Source: Annona cherimola (lineage: Eukaryota > Streptophyta > Magnoliopsida > Magnoliales > Annonaceae). Taken from it: a DNA stretch of 64,000 nt. The stretch lies in NCBI GenBank assembly GCA_030490835.1, contig CM059975.1, positions 52,443,174 to 52,507,173 on the forward strand, given 5' to 3'. The position numbers and the translations under genes were made by a program. The notes beneath the pieces were generated by a model. That model ran no database searches and was not told the origin of the DNA. It saw nothing but the letters and a program-made list of their open reading frames with translations. Shown piece by piece: positions 21,685 through 34,067 of the stretch (position 1 is its first letter; each line of letters begins with the position of its first letter).

Positions 21685-22491
21685 TGGAATCCCTCCTTAA
21701 GACACCTCTTTTGCACCATTAAATGCATTGACTTTTGCATTAATTAAATCCACTTTTTAGATGGTAAAAAGTCAATGGTTTTAACTATAAGTGGTTTAGT
21801 ATTTTCCCATGAGATTTATCTTAATCAAGTCCATTCATATGATAGAACACCTTGTTTTAGTCGTTCATAAAAAGTTTCACCTCCAAATGACCATTCTAGT
21901 GCAAGATATGATCATTTAAAAATGTCTATAAGATTTGATGAAATTAAATCATTATCACCATACTTTAATCATGATTAACATAATTTATACCATTCATGAG
22001 GTAGAGCATGTCAACATGTGCTTACCTTTCAAATTTCACGTCAATCCGCCTTATGTGCTTCAAGTTATGAATTTTCAAACAATAACTTAATTTATCCCAT
22101 AATTATCATCAAATTAATCATGGAATAATTAATCATGTCAAGTTATCATTTCTTACACCTTGTTTTGTCTTTACGTGTACATTAACCTACATTGAGCTAA
22201 GGTGATTAGCTTAATCACCTTACTTAATCTTTTGCCCTAATCTCATTCATTCTATTCAAAACACATATTAATAATTATTAAATTCCTAAATTACATTTAT
22301 TGATCTCAAAATATTCTAGATATCACAACTATTACATAATTAATTTATTTTATATATTAATTAGTTGATGTTACCATGTTGGAATTAATATATAATAATT
22401 CTTATGATTTATAAGTGAACATTTTGATCCAGTATTCATGGTATAGAATACCAAGGAAGACAAATTAATTTATAGTTTATTGATGGAGGAT
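21685..22491 (-). mobile_element. Gypsy-LTR-derived fragment, minus strand
   Basis: Words such as AAATGACCATTCTAGTGCAA, TTAATCATGGAATAATTAAT and CATTGAGCTAAGGTGATTAG are reverse complements of segments in the large gypsy LTR at 48,760-51,240 (outside its own copia insertion). The fragment is diverged and lacks both ends. It separates two copia LTR relics of opposite orientation. Confidence 0.7.
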
Positions 22492-22496
22492 GGACT

Positions 22497-23187
22497 TGTT
22501 GTAAACGAGTGGCAAATCAAGTACAATCCATGTTTTGATAATTAACCATTCAATTTAAGAAGTTTTAAGGGACTAGCATGTGTTTTGAGTTGATCGAAGG
22601 ATGAAAGAATTCAAGACTCAAAGCTAAGTAGGTTAAGTCACAGGCCAAGTCGGCTTAGACATTGAATCAGGTGAAGTCAATACCGAAGTCGACTTGGCTA
22701 TCGATTTCAAGTGATGATTTTTTAATAGCACTGAAATTATGGACGCATGAGCAGGAAAAATCACACCCGAAGTCGACTTTCCATGCGACTTGGGTCAAGT
22801 TGCAACCCAAGTCGATTCCGTCAGCGACTTGGTTATCTTCAGAGGTCCGGAGCTGAATCTAATAGAGTCAAGTCACAACCAAAGTTGACTCCGACATGCG
22901 ACTTAGTTGAAGTCACACATGAAGTCGACTCAAACATGTGACTTAAGTGAAGTTGCAAACTAAGTCAACCCAAGCATACAACTTAAGCACAAGGAAGCTA
23001 AAATCAAGACATTTTAAGTCTGAAGGTGAATAGTTAGGATCAAGCATGAATATTCAAATGTGATTCAAGGTTCAAGATGCAAACTTGTGCGAGAAAGTTC
23101 ATATGAGAGAGAACAAGTCAAATATACAAGATACCTTTTCATTTAAGATACTTATCACGGTTAATTGAACAAAATAATTTTTCTAAT
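22497..23187 (+). mobile_element. Old copia-family LTR, left half (split by pararetrovirus)
   Basis: TGTTGTAAAC at 22497 matches the family start TGTTGGAAAC, followed by TGTTTTGATAATTAACCA and decayed GTCGAC units (22630-22985). The LTR stops around 23140-23187, where pararetroviral sequence begins, and resumes at 40549. Confidence 0.8.
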
Positions 23188-23816
23188 CATAAGTTAATAA
23201 ATATAGAAAAAATTAAAGGAAAAAAACAATATAACAAACGGAATCTATAAAAGGACTAACACCACTTAAATATAAATTAGAATTATCATTTTTTAAAAAC
23301 CCCTTGAATATTATTCAAAAAGTCTCAGAAGAAGTGAACGAATCACTTTATCTCCTCTAACAACTATGAGAGAATTAAAAAATAAATTAGAAGAAATAGA
23401 TCAAAAAATAAAGAAAAGAAATATGTACCAACTATTTCTGAAACAAATCCTAACATAACTAAATAAAATCTAGCTAACTTATTACAAAGAATGTATATGA
23501 AGAATACAAAAAATTATTATCGAATGCCATCTCCAGTAGACCAATAATTTGAAGAAGAAAGAAAAACTATGGTAAACGAATTCAATCAAAATTCATTCTA
23601 TAAATGGAATGTAAATGGGGCTAATGAATATCAAATTTGGAATATGTGTAATAGTATGATAACATATACTTAACTTTTAATGTAACAGATAACATATACT
23701 TAACTATTAATGTAACTCAGAAGATTTATAGTTCAAACAATCACTATTACTTTAGCATGGGGATTTATAGGACAATTAAAACCTGATAGGAAATACAATT
23801 AACACCAGAAGAACAA

Positions 23817-24459
23817 ATGGCAATAGTCAACGATGAAGAACCTGTAAAGACCCCTATAAGTACAATAATATATCAATTTTTAGGTAGGGTAGAAGATTAT
23901 CAAGCAATTATAAGAGAAAGATTATTAAAATTAAGATGTAAACAAATATCTAATTTTAAATGGTATAAAGATGCATTTCTAACAAATGCACAATTATTAT
24001 ATGATGGGTCTGAACCTATATATAAAGAAAATTTTTTGCAGAGATAGAAAATAAGGTAAAAATGCTTATAGAACAAAAGAACGGAGGAAAGTTAGTATAT
24101 GAAAACTACACCTGGGAATCTTTATTTTCAAAAGTAAGATTAGTAGGAATAGAGCTATGTCATCAAAAGAAAATGGAAGAAACACATTTTTAAAATCTTA
24201 AGATTTTTCCCAATTCTATTCCCAATATGGTATAGAAAAATTACCATTTGAAAAGAATCTTATGAAAAAATTAAAATTTTCTAAATCCAAATCTTATAAA
24301 AGAAATAATTCTAATTTTCAAAGTAATAATTATAATACATATTCAATAAAACCATCTACGAAGCGAAACCGTCTATTCCTAAAGATAAAAAAGATATTAA
24401 ATGTTATAAATGTAGCAAAAAGGGACATTATGCTTCAAAATATTATAAAAGATAAATAA
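23817..24459 (+). pseudogene. Pararetroviral coat-protein region, decayed
   Basis: A frame from 23817 (MAIVNDEEPVKTP) breaks at 24045-24047. Related sequence continues to a Lys/Ser/Asn-rich region (24262 on) and a zinc-knuckle-like CYKCSKKGH near 24402, where the final Cys position reads Tyr. The zinc knuckle after a basic stretch is typical of caulimovirid coat proteins. The segment has an inverted homologue at 39,300-40,000. Coding capacity upstream (23188-23816) is destroyed by stops. Confidence 0.7.
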
Positions 24460-24699
24460 TGTCTTAAAATTAATGTCTTTGCTAGGGGCAGGCAAAATAA
24501 ACCGTTCATCTTGTGGGAAATATTTTTATATAATAATGTAGTTATTTCTTGAATAGTTTTTCCCCCTTTTCTCTAGAATAAATTTGATATGGGAGCTCTT
24601 TTGATTTAATAATTTTGATATCTTATTTTTCTAAGTTAAGAATAAATTTATCAGCATAGAATAAAAAATTATAATTCTGGGGAATAGCTGATGATGAAG

Positions 24700-24911
24700 A
24701 GGCTATTTTGTCACTTAAAGTTTTGGGAGCCATAGTTGGCTGTGAGAGTTGCAGACTTTCCCTGTAAAAATTCTCTTAATAAATAGTCAAGTAATGCATT
24801 ATTCTCACCTTTAATGTATTTATTGTTATCTCTTTGTTTTAAAATACCTCCATATCTAACCCAAGTATTAATATTAATAAATATGTTACAACAAACATCG
24901 ACATCAGACAC
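24700..24911 (-). pseudogene. Pararetroviral RNase H C-terminal piece
   Basis: On the minus strand the words YGGILKQRDN, YIKGENNALLDYL and REFLQGK match the end of the caulimovirid RNase H domain. The same words appear in the fuller copy at 36978-37415, so most of the middle of the domain is deleted here. The following non-coding part (24460-24700) matches 36667-36900 in the same orientation. Confidence 0.8.
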
Positions 24912-25439
24912 CTTTCAATCATCAAATCCTTTACCTTCTACAACTCCTCCAATAATAGATATTTAGCCAGAAAGAGGAAACTGTGAAAAATTATTTTGCT
25001 CAATTAACTATGATAAGTCTTTTAAATGAACTGGTAATTCTTTATAACTAGATTTTGTATAGGGCTCCTCAATTATAAATCAATCTATTTCTTTATTAGA
25101 TCTATAGTTTCTTCTTTCTGGTTGAATATCTATTATTAGAGAAGTTGGATAAGGTGAAGGATTTGATGATTCAAAGGTTTTTGATGTAGATGTTTGTTAT
25201 AATATATTTATTGATATTAATACTTAGGTATCGTACTATTCAAAAAATGAGATATTTTGCTCTAAATATAGACAATATTGAAATCATTTTTCTATAAGTA
25301 TTTTTTAATTCTTTTGAAGTATAATTTTTTAAAAGCCAATTTCTTTTTGATTTATTAGTTGTAGATTTATAATTTTTTAATAATAAAGTTTTATCGAATT
25401 TAAATGTTGATTTTTCAATCATTTGATTAAGTTAAAAGT

Positions 25440-26142
25440 TTGACTCAGAAGGTTCCAAATCTCGTCTAGCAATATTCTGCTCATAATTTAATGGAAATCT
25501 ATTTGTAGAGGGAATAGATGACATAGATCTTCTCCCTAGGGTAGGTGATTGAGATTTTAAAATAATTTTAAGTGTTATAGGTCTCGAAATACTAAAAGAA
25601 TTTCTTTTAGGAGATGGTTCAAAATTGAGGATTAAATTATCTAGGGTTTCTGTTATGGCTTCTATCTTTTCAGATTTTTGTTCAGGAATTTCTTATGATA
25701 AATCATTTTATATATTTCATTCCGTAGGTAGACTAACTTCTAACCATAAAATCTTTTTTGGTTCTATTTTCTTATGTATATGATTTGAAATAAAATAAGA
25801 TATAGCTCCCTTTTCTTGAGAAACTAATGATCTAGGTATTAGGGTTTTCATAGCTTTATAATAAATTCTATATTATATGAATAGAGGTTTAGATCTTAAT
25901 CTCATATTAGATCATTATGTTCGAACTAATAATGACAATACATCTAACATATGTGGATTGGTTAAATTTATAGAAAAATCTAGAAAACTATTAAAATAAA
26001 CCGGACTAGCATGCAGGGCGGTTTGTAATATTCCTGAAATAAAACCTGAAAATCTACGAAGTTGATTATCTTTTAAGCATGCTAATACAGAAGCTTGTAT
26101 TCCTGCTCTAACTAATGGTTGAATAGCTATTTGTATTATTCC
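25440..26142 (-). pseudogene. Pararetroviral movement-protein region
   Basis: On the minus strand from 26142 downward: LYFGIIQIAIQPLVRAGI, CLKDNQLRRF and LQTALHASPVYF, a pattern I recognise as the caulimovirid movement-protein core, followed by a Ser-rich linker. Movement proteins form tubules that carry virus between plant cells. Several stops interrupt the frame. A minus-strand linker-like segment continues to about 24912. Confidence 0.65.
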
Positions 26143-26155
26143 AAAATAAAGAAAT

Positions 26156-26950
26156 TTGAATTCCTTTTCACATCAGTCTTTAATTGATTGGATTTTATAT
26201 TTCAAACCGCATATTAAGAAAATTATTCCCTTAAAACAATGGTTCTTTCATAACCCCAATACATTATTTTCTTTTCTTGAACCAGTCAATGTAAATGAAA
26301 AATTAAAATTTCGGCCAACCTTGATGAAATATAACTATTGGGATTATCAAGAAGCTTGGCAAAAAAAAATATTTGACAAAATTATTTCTTTTTCTATTCT
26401 TGGTAGGGGAGATTTACACTAGAAAATCCAAATCATCCAATTCCCCACTGGTTCCTCAACAAATTCTAGGATTTATAGGGATCTAACCCTGAAATTATTC
26501 CACAAGATTTATTAATAGTCCTTTCTGAGGATATTTTATCACATAATGTGTTTTCCTTATTAAAATTTATAAAAGAAGAAAATATTCCATAGATTATTCA
26601 CTAGGATTATTCCTTTTATACTAAACCAACTACTCAACCCTATATGGCCTATTCATCCTATATGAAATGGTGGCCAAAATTTTCATTTGAAGATATTTTG
26701 GATAGATGTGGTTGGCAAAGGAGATACAAGAAAAAGCAAAAAGAGACCTTCAAGTCAGCCTCCTAAATGCCAGCTAAGTCCGATTCCATAAAGAATGCCC
26801 ACAAAATAGCAATGACCCTTGTTCAGCAAGATTTTCTAGAATTATCAAAGAAGGAACAACAAGCTAAGGCTTTTAAACTGCTATTCTTTAGTCAAGTTGA
26901 AACAGATTAGATGGACGTCTCATCTCAATCTCTTTCCATCTAAAGAATCC
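26156..26950 (+). pseudogene. Pararetroviral ORF2-like region, decayed
   Basis: The plus frame 26156-26422 (SFSHQSLIDWILYFKPHIKK ... NYWDYQEAWQK) continues after breaks with MAYSSYMKWWPKFSFEDI, RYKKKQKETFKS and LELSKKEQQAKAFKLLFF. It lies just before the intergenic region, the position of a second ORF in two-ORF caulimovirids. I do not know a function. Its opposite orientation to the adjacent movement-protein piece marks a rearrangement at about 26145. Confidence 0.5.
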
Positions 26951-27128
26951 ACTAACTAAAGACATTCGTATTTCACTATTGAGAGATTCTTAAGGCTAAA
27001 ACGTTATTAGCTTTATTACTATTCAAGATGCCAAAGTCTGGACACTATTTATACTATACTACTATTCTAAGATGCTAAAGTAAAGTGTCCTTCACTTGGC
27101 CATTCGACTCCACAAACAACCAGGACAT

Positions 27129-28777
27129 TGTTGGAAACATGAGGAAAACTAGCTAAATCTATGTTTTGATGATTAACAAATCAATTTGAGAAAGTCTTGG
27201 CTACTAACAAGTTTGTGAAATGTTTAAGGAATATACATTTGAAGAAAATCAAGTTAGGAAGGCCAAGTCGATCCCCAAGTCGACTGCAAGATCGACTTCA
27301 AACTTGCAGAACGTCCAGAGCTGAAATGGGAAGAAGACCAAGTGAAGTCGCAGGTCAAGTCGACTCCACATGCGACTTGGGTAGCCAAGTCGCAGACGAA
27401 GTCGACCTCGATATCGACTTCAGTCGTGCAAATTCTTCCAGAGTTGAATTTCGGAGCAGCAGAATATCGAAGTCGCAAGCGAAGTCGACTCCAGTTGCGA
27501 CTTGGGTGAAGTCGCGAACGAAGTCGACCCCGAAGTGCGACTTGAGGTTTTGGAGATTCAAAGATACTGATTCAAGCTTCTTTCAAAGATCAAAGATGCA
27601 GTTTCAAGATTAAATGATTTCAAGATCAACTCAAAGCCTCTCAAGTCCAAGAGAGGAAGCTTCAAGGCATTCAAGATCAAATCAAGTCTATCAAGTCAAA
27701 GGCTTGCAAATCGTGGAGCTAATGAAAGCAAGACTCAATGATTCAAGACATGAAAAACACAAAAGAAGCAAAGGCATGATGAGACAAAGCATCTCGAAAT
27801 TATTCAAGTTCATGAAGCCAACTGTCGAGGTGAAGTCGAACCCGAAGTCGACTCCACCTGCGACTTGGGTCAAGTCGAGAACCCAAGTCGACCCTGACTG
27901 GAACTTGAAGTTGCGACGGAGAAGCGAAGTCGCACCCGAAGTCGACTCCATCTGCGACTTGGGCGAAGTCGCATCCGAAGTCGACTCCACATGCGACTTG
28001 GGTCGCAACGGTCGGAATTAATTCGAACGTTGGCGCATTAAATGCGCGCCACCTACCTTCTAACGTTCGGATTCCCTCCAAAATTATAAATAGCATTCAT
28101 GGTGGACGAGGGAAGTAGTTGAAAAACATTAAGTGAGCATAACTCCTATCTACAAGAGCATTAAAGTGATCAAGCCAATCAAGAGAGGAAGAACTACACT
28201 TCAAGTTGCAATAGCTACATTCAGAAACTTCAAAGCCATCATCTACAAGTTCTTCCCTGTGCTAAATCGTTTCTACACACCTGTAAAGTGTAGTTTACTT
28301 TTATTGATTATTTGTTTGTATTGAACTTGATTTAGCTTGGGTAGCTAAGATCAAGTGATAGCAAAGTAGTGTGTGATTGGAGTGTGACTCATCACCTACT
28401 TGTGCTAGTTGTTGATGCCCCCTAGAGCTAGAATCTAGAAGAGAGCAAGTGGCTCTAGTTGTTAATGTCCCCTAGAGCTTTGAATCTAGAAGAGAGCAAG
28501 AGGCTCTAATTGTATTGAGAGAATACAATAGTGGAACCCAAGTCACAAGGTGTGTGAGCTTGGAAGAGTGGAGTAGGGAGGTTGCCCGAACCACTATAAA
28601 AATTCTTGTCTACTTGTTTTTATTTCTGCTCTCTACATTACTTTGCTTTCCATTCTGTTTCTTCATTCAAGGGGACTAGATTAATCCGGTGTAAAGTTTT
28701 TGTTTAAGTTGTAAATTTTTAAGAACCCAATTCACCCCTCCCCTCTTGGGTTTTTGCCATCAATTCGGGACCCAACA
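27129..28777 (+). repeat. 5' LTR of copia element B
   Basis: 1,649 bp. Nine GTCGAC sites in U3 (27265-27985), TATA at 28085-28093, and two units of the CCCCTAGAGC...TCTAGAAGAGAG repeat (28407-28510). Differences from the 3' LTR: C/T near 27249, G/A near 27713, T/C near 28260, T/A near 28524 and T/G near 28690. Confidence 0.97.
28085..28093 (+). promoter_or_regulatory. TATA box of 5' LTR, element B
   Basis: TATAAATAG at the U3/R side, after the GTCGAC units and TTGGCGCATTAAATGCGCGC. The same sequence lies at 35024-35032 in the 3' LTR. Confidence 0.75.
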
Positions 28778-28779
28778 AG

Positions 28780-28791
28780 TGGTATCAGAGC
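28780..28791 (+). other. Primer binding site, initiator tRNA-Met
   Basis: TGGTATCAGAGC, two bases after the 5' LTR, is the standard plant copia primer site complementary to the 3' end of initiator tRNA-Met. Confidence 0.95.
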
Positions 28792-28825
28792 AGGTCTTTG
28801 AGTTAAACCAAAGAGATCTATTAAT

Positions 28826-30676
28826 ATGGCATCCCAATCGATTCCCGTTCCCGCTTTTGCTGAGGGCCAATCATTCACTAGGCCACCATTGTTTGATGGG
28901 AACAACTTTGGTTATTGGAAGCTTCGTATGAAGCAACTCATTATGGCTACCGATATGGACTCTTGGATAGCAATCCAAGATGGTGTAACATTGCCTATAG
29001 ATGAAAGAGCTTCCAAATGGACCGAAGAGGAAGTAAGAACCGTCAAGAGCAATGCTAAGGCTATGAACTCTTTATTTTGTGCTCTTACGGCTTCGGAATA
29101 TGATAGAGTATCATCTTGCCTAACCGCCAAGGAGATATGGGATACTCTAACATCCATTTATGAAGGAACCTCTCAAGTCCAAGGGACTAGGAGAAATATC
29201 TTGATAGGAGAATTGGAAAGTTTTAGAATGCTAGACACAGAAAATATTTCTGAAATGTTTGCTAGATTTTCTAAGATTACTAATGCTCTAAAAGGTCTTG
29301 GAAAGGCTATTTCTGAATCCGAACAGGTTATGAAGATATTGAGAGCTCTACCGGATTCATGGACTCCAAAGATAACGGCAATTGAAGAAGCCAAAGACCT
29401 AAACACTTTGAAGCTAGAAGATCTTATTAGCTCATTAATGTCACATGAGCTAATTAGGAGAAGAAACGAAGATAATCACAAAGGGAAGAGAACCATTGCA
29501 CTCAAGGCCACTCACAATTCAGATGGATCCACCTCTTCATCTCACAACGATGATGAAGACATTGCTCTTCTCACTCGCAAATTCCGGAAATTTGTGAGAA
29601 AAGAAAAGAACCTCAAAGACTTCAAAGAAAGACCACATAAAGAAAAAAAAAAGGAGGTCACAAAATGCTACCGATGCGGGGGCGTAGGACATATGCAAGC
29701 TCAATGTCCTACACCGGAAGAAAGGCCAAAGGAGAATCATGAAAGAAGAAAATACCAAAGGCCAAGAGGAAGAGGCATGTTCGTCAACGAGGAAACTTCA
29801 TCAACATGCAGCTCTTCAACCGACGACAATGATGCAGCCAACTGTGCAAGAATATGTTGCATGGCACGAATCGAGCAAGAAGAGGACTTGCTATGCTTGA
29901 ACACAACGGAAGTTTTGGAAGATCAATCTACCTCAACAAAATACACAGAAAGTGAAGAGGTAACTTCCAAACCTTATTCTCAATCAAGTTATTCTTCTTT
30001 TCATGATTGCCTCAAATGTGCTGAATTAGAAGAACTACAACTTGCATATGATTCATTATATGAGGAGATCAAAAAGCTAGGAAACAAGTTGACATTAAAG
30101 AGACAACAATGTAACTTTGTTATTATTGAAAATGGAAAACTAGCTGAGAAATCAACAAAACTGAAAGAAGAAAATGAATCATTGTTGAAAGAGATAGAGA
30201 AACTAAGAAAAGAGAACAAATCATTAAATGAATCATTAGCAAAGTTCTCTAATCCAGGAGAAAGTGTAAAGATGTTTTTGAACATGACCTCCCAAACAAA
30301 CAAAAGAGGTCTTGGATACAATACATTTGAGCAAAAAGAAAGTGGCAAATCAAATGTGCCTACACTTGGAAAATATCAAACCAAAACTGCACCTATATAC
30401 AAGCCACAAAGGAGAAATGTTATGTGGACTAGAAGGCCAACACTTGAACCAAAATATAATTGGAGGCCTACTCCTAGATTACCAATGGCTTGTAACTTTT
30501 GCAACAAGATGGGTCATAAAGCCTTTAAATGTAACTTCAAGAAATTATATGACCATGGTGCAAGACTAGTTTGGGTTCCAAGAAACACAAGATTTGGGCT
30601 TTCTAAGATAGAGCAACAAAGGTTGAATAATATTACTAACCCAAATGGACCCATAAAATGGGTACCAAAAAGATAA
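28826..30676 (+). CDS. gag: Copia gag polyprotein, intact (616 aa)
   Basis: Structural protein that forms the particle, binds element RNA and chaperones reverse transcription in the cytoplasm. The start MASQSIPVPAF is the first ATG after the primer site. Residues ~1-230 are the copia gag/UBN2-type capsid region (LFDGNNFGYWKLRMK, AKEIWDTL, MKILRALPDSW, ISSLMSHE). A first CCHC knuckle, CYRCGGVGHMQAQC, begins at about residue 281. An acidic Ser-rich linker follows, then a coiled coil at ~400-475 (KLKEENESLLKEIEKLRKEN). A second CCHC knuckle, CNFCNKMGHKAFKC, begins at about 556. It ends GPIKWVPKR at TAA. The long gag with a coiled coil and a second knuckle is Sirevirus-like. The pol frame overlaps its last 20 nt. 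Confidence 0.96.
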   Translation: MASQSIPVPAFAEGQSFTRPPLFDGNNFGYWKLRMKQLIMATDMDSWIAIQDGVTLPIDERASKWTEEEVRTVKSNAKAMNSLFCALTASEYDRVSSCLTAKEIWDTLTSIYEGTSQVQGTRRNILIGELESFRMLDTENISEMFARFSKITNALKGLGKAISESEQVMKILRALPDSWTPKITAIEEAKDLNTLKLEDLISSLMSHELIRRRNEDNHKGKRTIALKATHNSDGSTSSSHNDDEDIALLTRKFRKFVRKEKNLKDFKERPHKEKKKEVTKCYRCGGVGHMQAQCPTPEERPKENHERRKYQRPRGRGMFVNEETSSTCSSSTDDNDAANCARICCMARIEQEEDLLCLNTTEVLEDQSTSTKYTESEEVTSKPYSQSSYSSFHDCLKCAELEELQLAYDSLYEEIKKLGNKLTLKRQQCNFVIIENGKLAEKSTKLKEENESLLKEIEKLRKENKSLNESLAKFSNPGESVKMFLNMTSQTNKRGLGYNTFEQKESGKSNVPTLGKYQTKTAPIYKPQRRNVMWTRRPTLEPKYNWRPTPRLPMACNFCNKMGHKAFKCNFKKLYDHGARLVWVPRNTRFGLSKIEQQRLNNITNPNGPIKWVPKR

Positions 30677-33600
30677 GGATTATTTGTTTACTTTTCAGAT
30701 TTGTTTAAAGGCAAAGGCAAACAATGTGTGGTTCATGGATAGCGGTTGTTCAAGGCACATGACCGGAGAAAGAAGTTTATTCCACAAACTTAAGCCTTGC
30801 AACGACGGAACGGTTGCCTTTGGTAATAATGAGAAAGGTAAAATCAAAGGTAAAGGAAATATTTACAGTAGCTCAAATGCATGCATGGAGGATGTTTTGT
30901 TTGTTGAAGGACTCAAGCATAACTTAATGAGTATTAGCCAATTATGTGATAAAGGATATAAGGTTGTGTTTGAATCATCTATATGCAATGTATTTGATGG
31001 TGAACATATCATGTTTAGTGGAAAAAGACATGGAAATGTATATTTGGTTTCACTTGATGAACTAGATGGTCAATGTCTAATGGCCATTGAAAATGATCCA
31101 TGGGTTTGGCATAAAAGACTTGGACATGTGAATATGTCAAACATAAAGACCCTATGGAAAAAGAGTTTGGTAGAAGGCTTGCCAAAGTTGAAATATGACA
31201 AAGACAAAATTTGCAAGGCATGTCAATTATCTAAATAACCAAAGATGTCTTTTTCTACCAAAAAGGAGATTTCCACCACTAGGCCACTTGAATTGCTACA
31301 CATGGATCTATATGGGCCATCCGACATTTTAACCATTGGTGGAAAGAAATATGTATTTGTAATTGTTGATGACTTTTCAAGATTCACATGGATAATTCTT
31401 TTAGCTAGCAAAGATGAAGCCTTCTCTATGTTTGCAACGTTTGTAAACTTGGTGGAAAATGAAAAACAAAGTACTATTATGACTATAAGAAGTGACCATG
31501 GTGGTGAATTTGAGAACAAACGATTCACAGAATTATGTAATGAAAAAGGAATTCATCACACATTTTCTGCACCAAGGACTCCACAACAAAATGGAGTCGT
31601 GGAGAGGAAAAATAGAACTATACAAGAGATGGCTAGAACTATGCTAAATGAGAGCAAATTATCTAAGAAGTTTTGGGGTGAAGCTGTAAGTACAGCTTGT
31701 CATGTATTGAATCGAGTTACCATTAGAGCAATCTTGAAAAAGACCCCATATGAGCTATGGAAAGGAAGAAAACCAAACATATCTTATTTTCATGCTTTTG
31801 GATGCACATGTTATGTTCTGAACAATGGAAAAACCAACTTGGGAAAACTTGATGCTAAAAGTGATGAAGCAATATTCCTTGGTTATTCATCAAATAGCAA
31901 AGCATATAGAGTTTTCAATAAACGAAACCAAGTTGTAGAAGAATCCATGCATGTTGTTTTTGATGAAACTAACCCATGCTTTAAAAGAAAGGATGATTTA
32001 AGTGATGCAGATGACATAGCAAGCAATATTGAGAAATTGCATATGGAAAAGCAAGAGGAATTCTTGGAGGAAAGGGTAAGTGAAGGTAATGACTCCTATA
32101 AACCTCCATCTGATTTAAAATTCAAACATGCACATCCAATTGAACAAGTTATAGGAAATGTGTATGAAGGTGTAAAAACTAGAAGGTCAAAGCAAAATGT
32201 GTGTGGACAATATGCTTTTGTATCCAAGATTGAACCTTCTAATATTGAACAAGCTCTTGATGATGAAAACTGGATTATAGCAATGCAAGAAGAGCTAAAT
32301 CAATTTGAAAGAAATCAAGTTTGGCACCTTGTTCCTAGACCAAATGATCATACTGTTATTGGCACCAAGTGGGTCTTTAGGAATAAATTAGATGAAAGTG
32401 GACTTGTTGTAAGAAACAAAGCTAGACTTGTGGCAAAAGGATACTCACAAGAAGAAGGAATAGATTTTGAGGAATCCTATGCACCGGTTGCTAGATTTGA
32501 AGCAATTCGCATATTACTAGCTTTTGCATCTCACATGAACTTTAAATTGTTTCAAATGGATGTCAAAAGTGCATTTTTGAATGGTTATATAAGTGAAGAG
32601 GTGTATGTTGAGCAACCACCTGGATTTGAGGAGAAAGATCAATCTAAATTTGTGTACAAGTTGACCAAAGCACTATATGGATTGAAACAAGCCCCAAGAG
32701 CTTGGTATGATAGACTAAGTACATTTCTGATTGATCACAATTTTCAAAAGGGAAAGGTAGACACCACTTTGTTTATCAAGAACAATGGAAAAGATATATT
32801 GATCATTCAAATTTATGTTGATGATATCATTTTTGGTGCTACTAATGAATCTCTTTGTCAAGAATTTTCTGAGCTTATGCAGAAAGAATTTGAGATGAGC
32901 ATGATGGGAGAGCTAAACTTCTTCCTTGGACTGCAAATCAAGCAACTAAATGAAGGAATCTTCATTAACCAGTCCAAGTATATCAAAGAAATGCTAAAGA
33001 AGTTTGGCATGGAGAACAGCAAAGGAGCAAACACGCCCATGAGCTCCACAATCAAAATGGACAAAGATGAGAAGGGCAAAGTAGTTGATTTAAAATTGTA
33101 TAGAAGCATGATAGGTTCCTTATTGTATTTAACTGCTTCTAGGCCAGATATTTTGTTTAGTGTGTGTATGTGCTCTAGATTTCAATCATGCCCAAAAGAA
33201 TCACACTTGGTAGCTGTGAAAAGAATCTTTAGATATCTAGTAGACACTACCAATTTAGGACTATGGTATCCAAAGGGCTCTAATTTTGATCTAATCGGCT
33301 ACTCGGATGCGGATTTTGCTGGTTACAAAGTAGATAGAAAAAGCACTAGTGGAACATGTCAGTTTCTTGGAAGCATGTTGGTTTCATGGTTTTCAAGAAA
33401 ACAAACTAGTGTTGCTCTATCTACGGCGGAAGCCGAATATATTGCCGCCGGGAGCTGTTGTGCCCAATTACTTTGGATGAAACAGCAACTTAGGGACTAT
33501 GGCATGGATTTTAAAGATATACCTATCAAATGTGACAATACCAGTGCCATATGTCTAACCAAGAATCCAGTCTTGCATTCTAGGACCAAACATATAGACC

Positions 33601-33758
33601 TTAGACATCATTTCATTAGAGAACATGTAGAAAATCATGACATATGTTTGGTATATGTAAGAACAGAGGATCAAGTTGCAGATATATTCACTAAGCCCCT
33701 AGCAAAAGAAGCATTTTATAAGCTTAGAAATGACATGGGAATGCTTGAACTAACTTAA
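30657..33758 (+). pseudogene. pol: Copia pol (PR-INT-RT-RNaseH), element B, single nonsense codon
   Basis: Encodes protease, integrase, reverse transcriptase and RNase H. Open in the +1 frame relative to gag from 30657. Protease active Asp at 30738 (MDSGCSRHMTGE). The His/Cys motif (WHKRLGHVN ... CKACQLSK) ends at a TAA (31236-31238) where element A has a Gln codon. The frame then stays open to TAA at 33756-33758. Integrase DD35E: Asp 31305, Asp 31494, Glu 31602. RT has YVDD at about 32814-32825. RNase H has SDADFAGY near 33303, TAEAEY, CDNTSAI and ADIFTKPL. All catalytic residues I looked for are present. The lone stop separates protease from integrase/RT, so only readthrough would give a full polyprotein. 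Confidence 0.95.
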
Positions 33759-34067
33759 AGCATAAATTGAGGGGGAGCACCCATTTAGGGGGAGCTAACC
33801 CACCTATCTCTTTGAATACCCTCTAATCTTTTTGATATATTGACAAAAAGGGGGAGAGAGATTTAAGAATGGGGAGAAGAAGAGGATTTGAGTATAAGTC
33901 TTTATGGTTAAAGGGGAGAGAGATTTAAGGAGAGAAGAGTAGGATATGTATATGCTTAAATGAATGCTTTGAATGTTTGCATGATTTCAAAATGCAATAT
34001 GAGCATATTTTTTAAATGAAAGGTATCCACTCAAATCGGTTTTGTCAATCATCAAAAAGGGGGAGAT
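33759..34067 (+). promoter_or_regulatory. 3' untranslated region with repeated polypurine tracts, element B
   Basis: TTGAGGGGGAGCACC (33767-33781), TTAGGGGGAGCTAAC (33786-33800), ACAAAAAGGGGGAGAGAG (33842-33859) and TCAAAAAGGGGGAGA (34052-34066) are polypurine-type motifs. The last directly precedes the 3' LTR and is the likely plus-strand primer. No env-like frame fits here. Confidence 0.85.

Larger units (their letters stand above)
23188..27128. mobile_element. Endogenous pararetrovirus (Caulimoviridae) mosaic, left block
   Basis: A rearranged, non-functional copy of a plant pararetrovirus, in order: coat-protein region on plus, RNase H C-terminus and 3' end on minus, movement protein on minus, an ORF2-like region on plus, then intergenic DNA cut by copia element B. 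Blocks in opposite orientation meet at about 24457 and 26145. Many stops and frame breaks are present. The gene content (movement, coat with zinc knuckle, protease, RT/RNase H, plus a second ORF before the intergenic region) suggests the Florendovirus group; the genus is inference. Continues at 35722. Confidence 0.85.

Noticed and set aside
27197..28021. Frames of 135-138 codons inside the element B LTRs (repeated at 34136-34960)
   Set aside because: They read through the GTCGAC hairpin units on both strands; low-complexity by-products with no domain.
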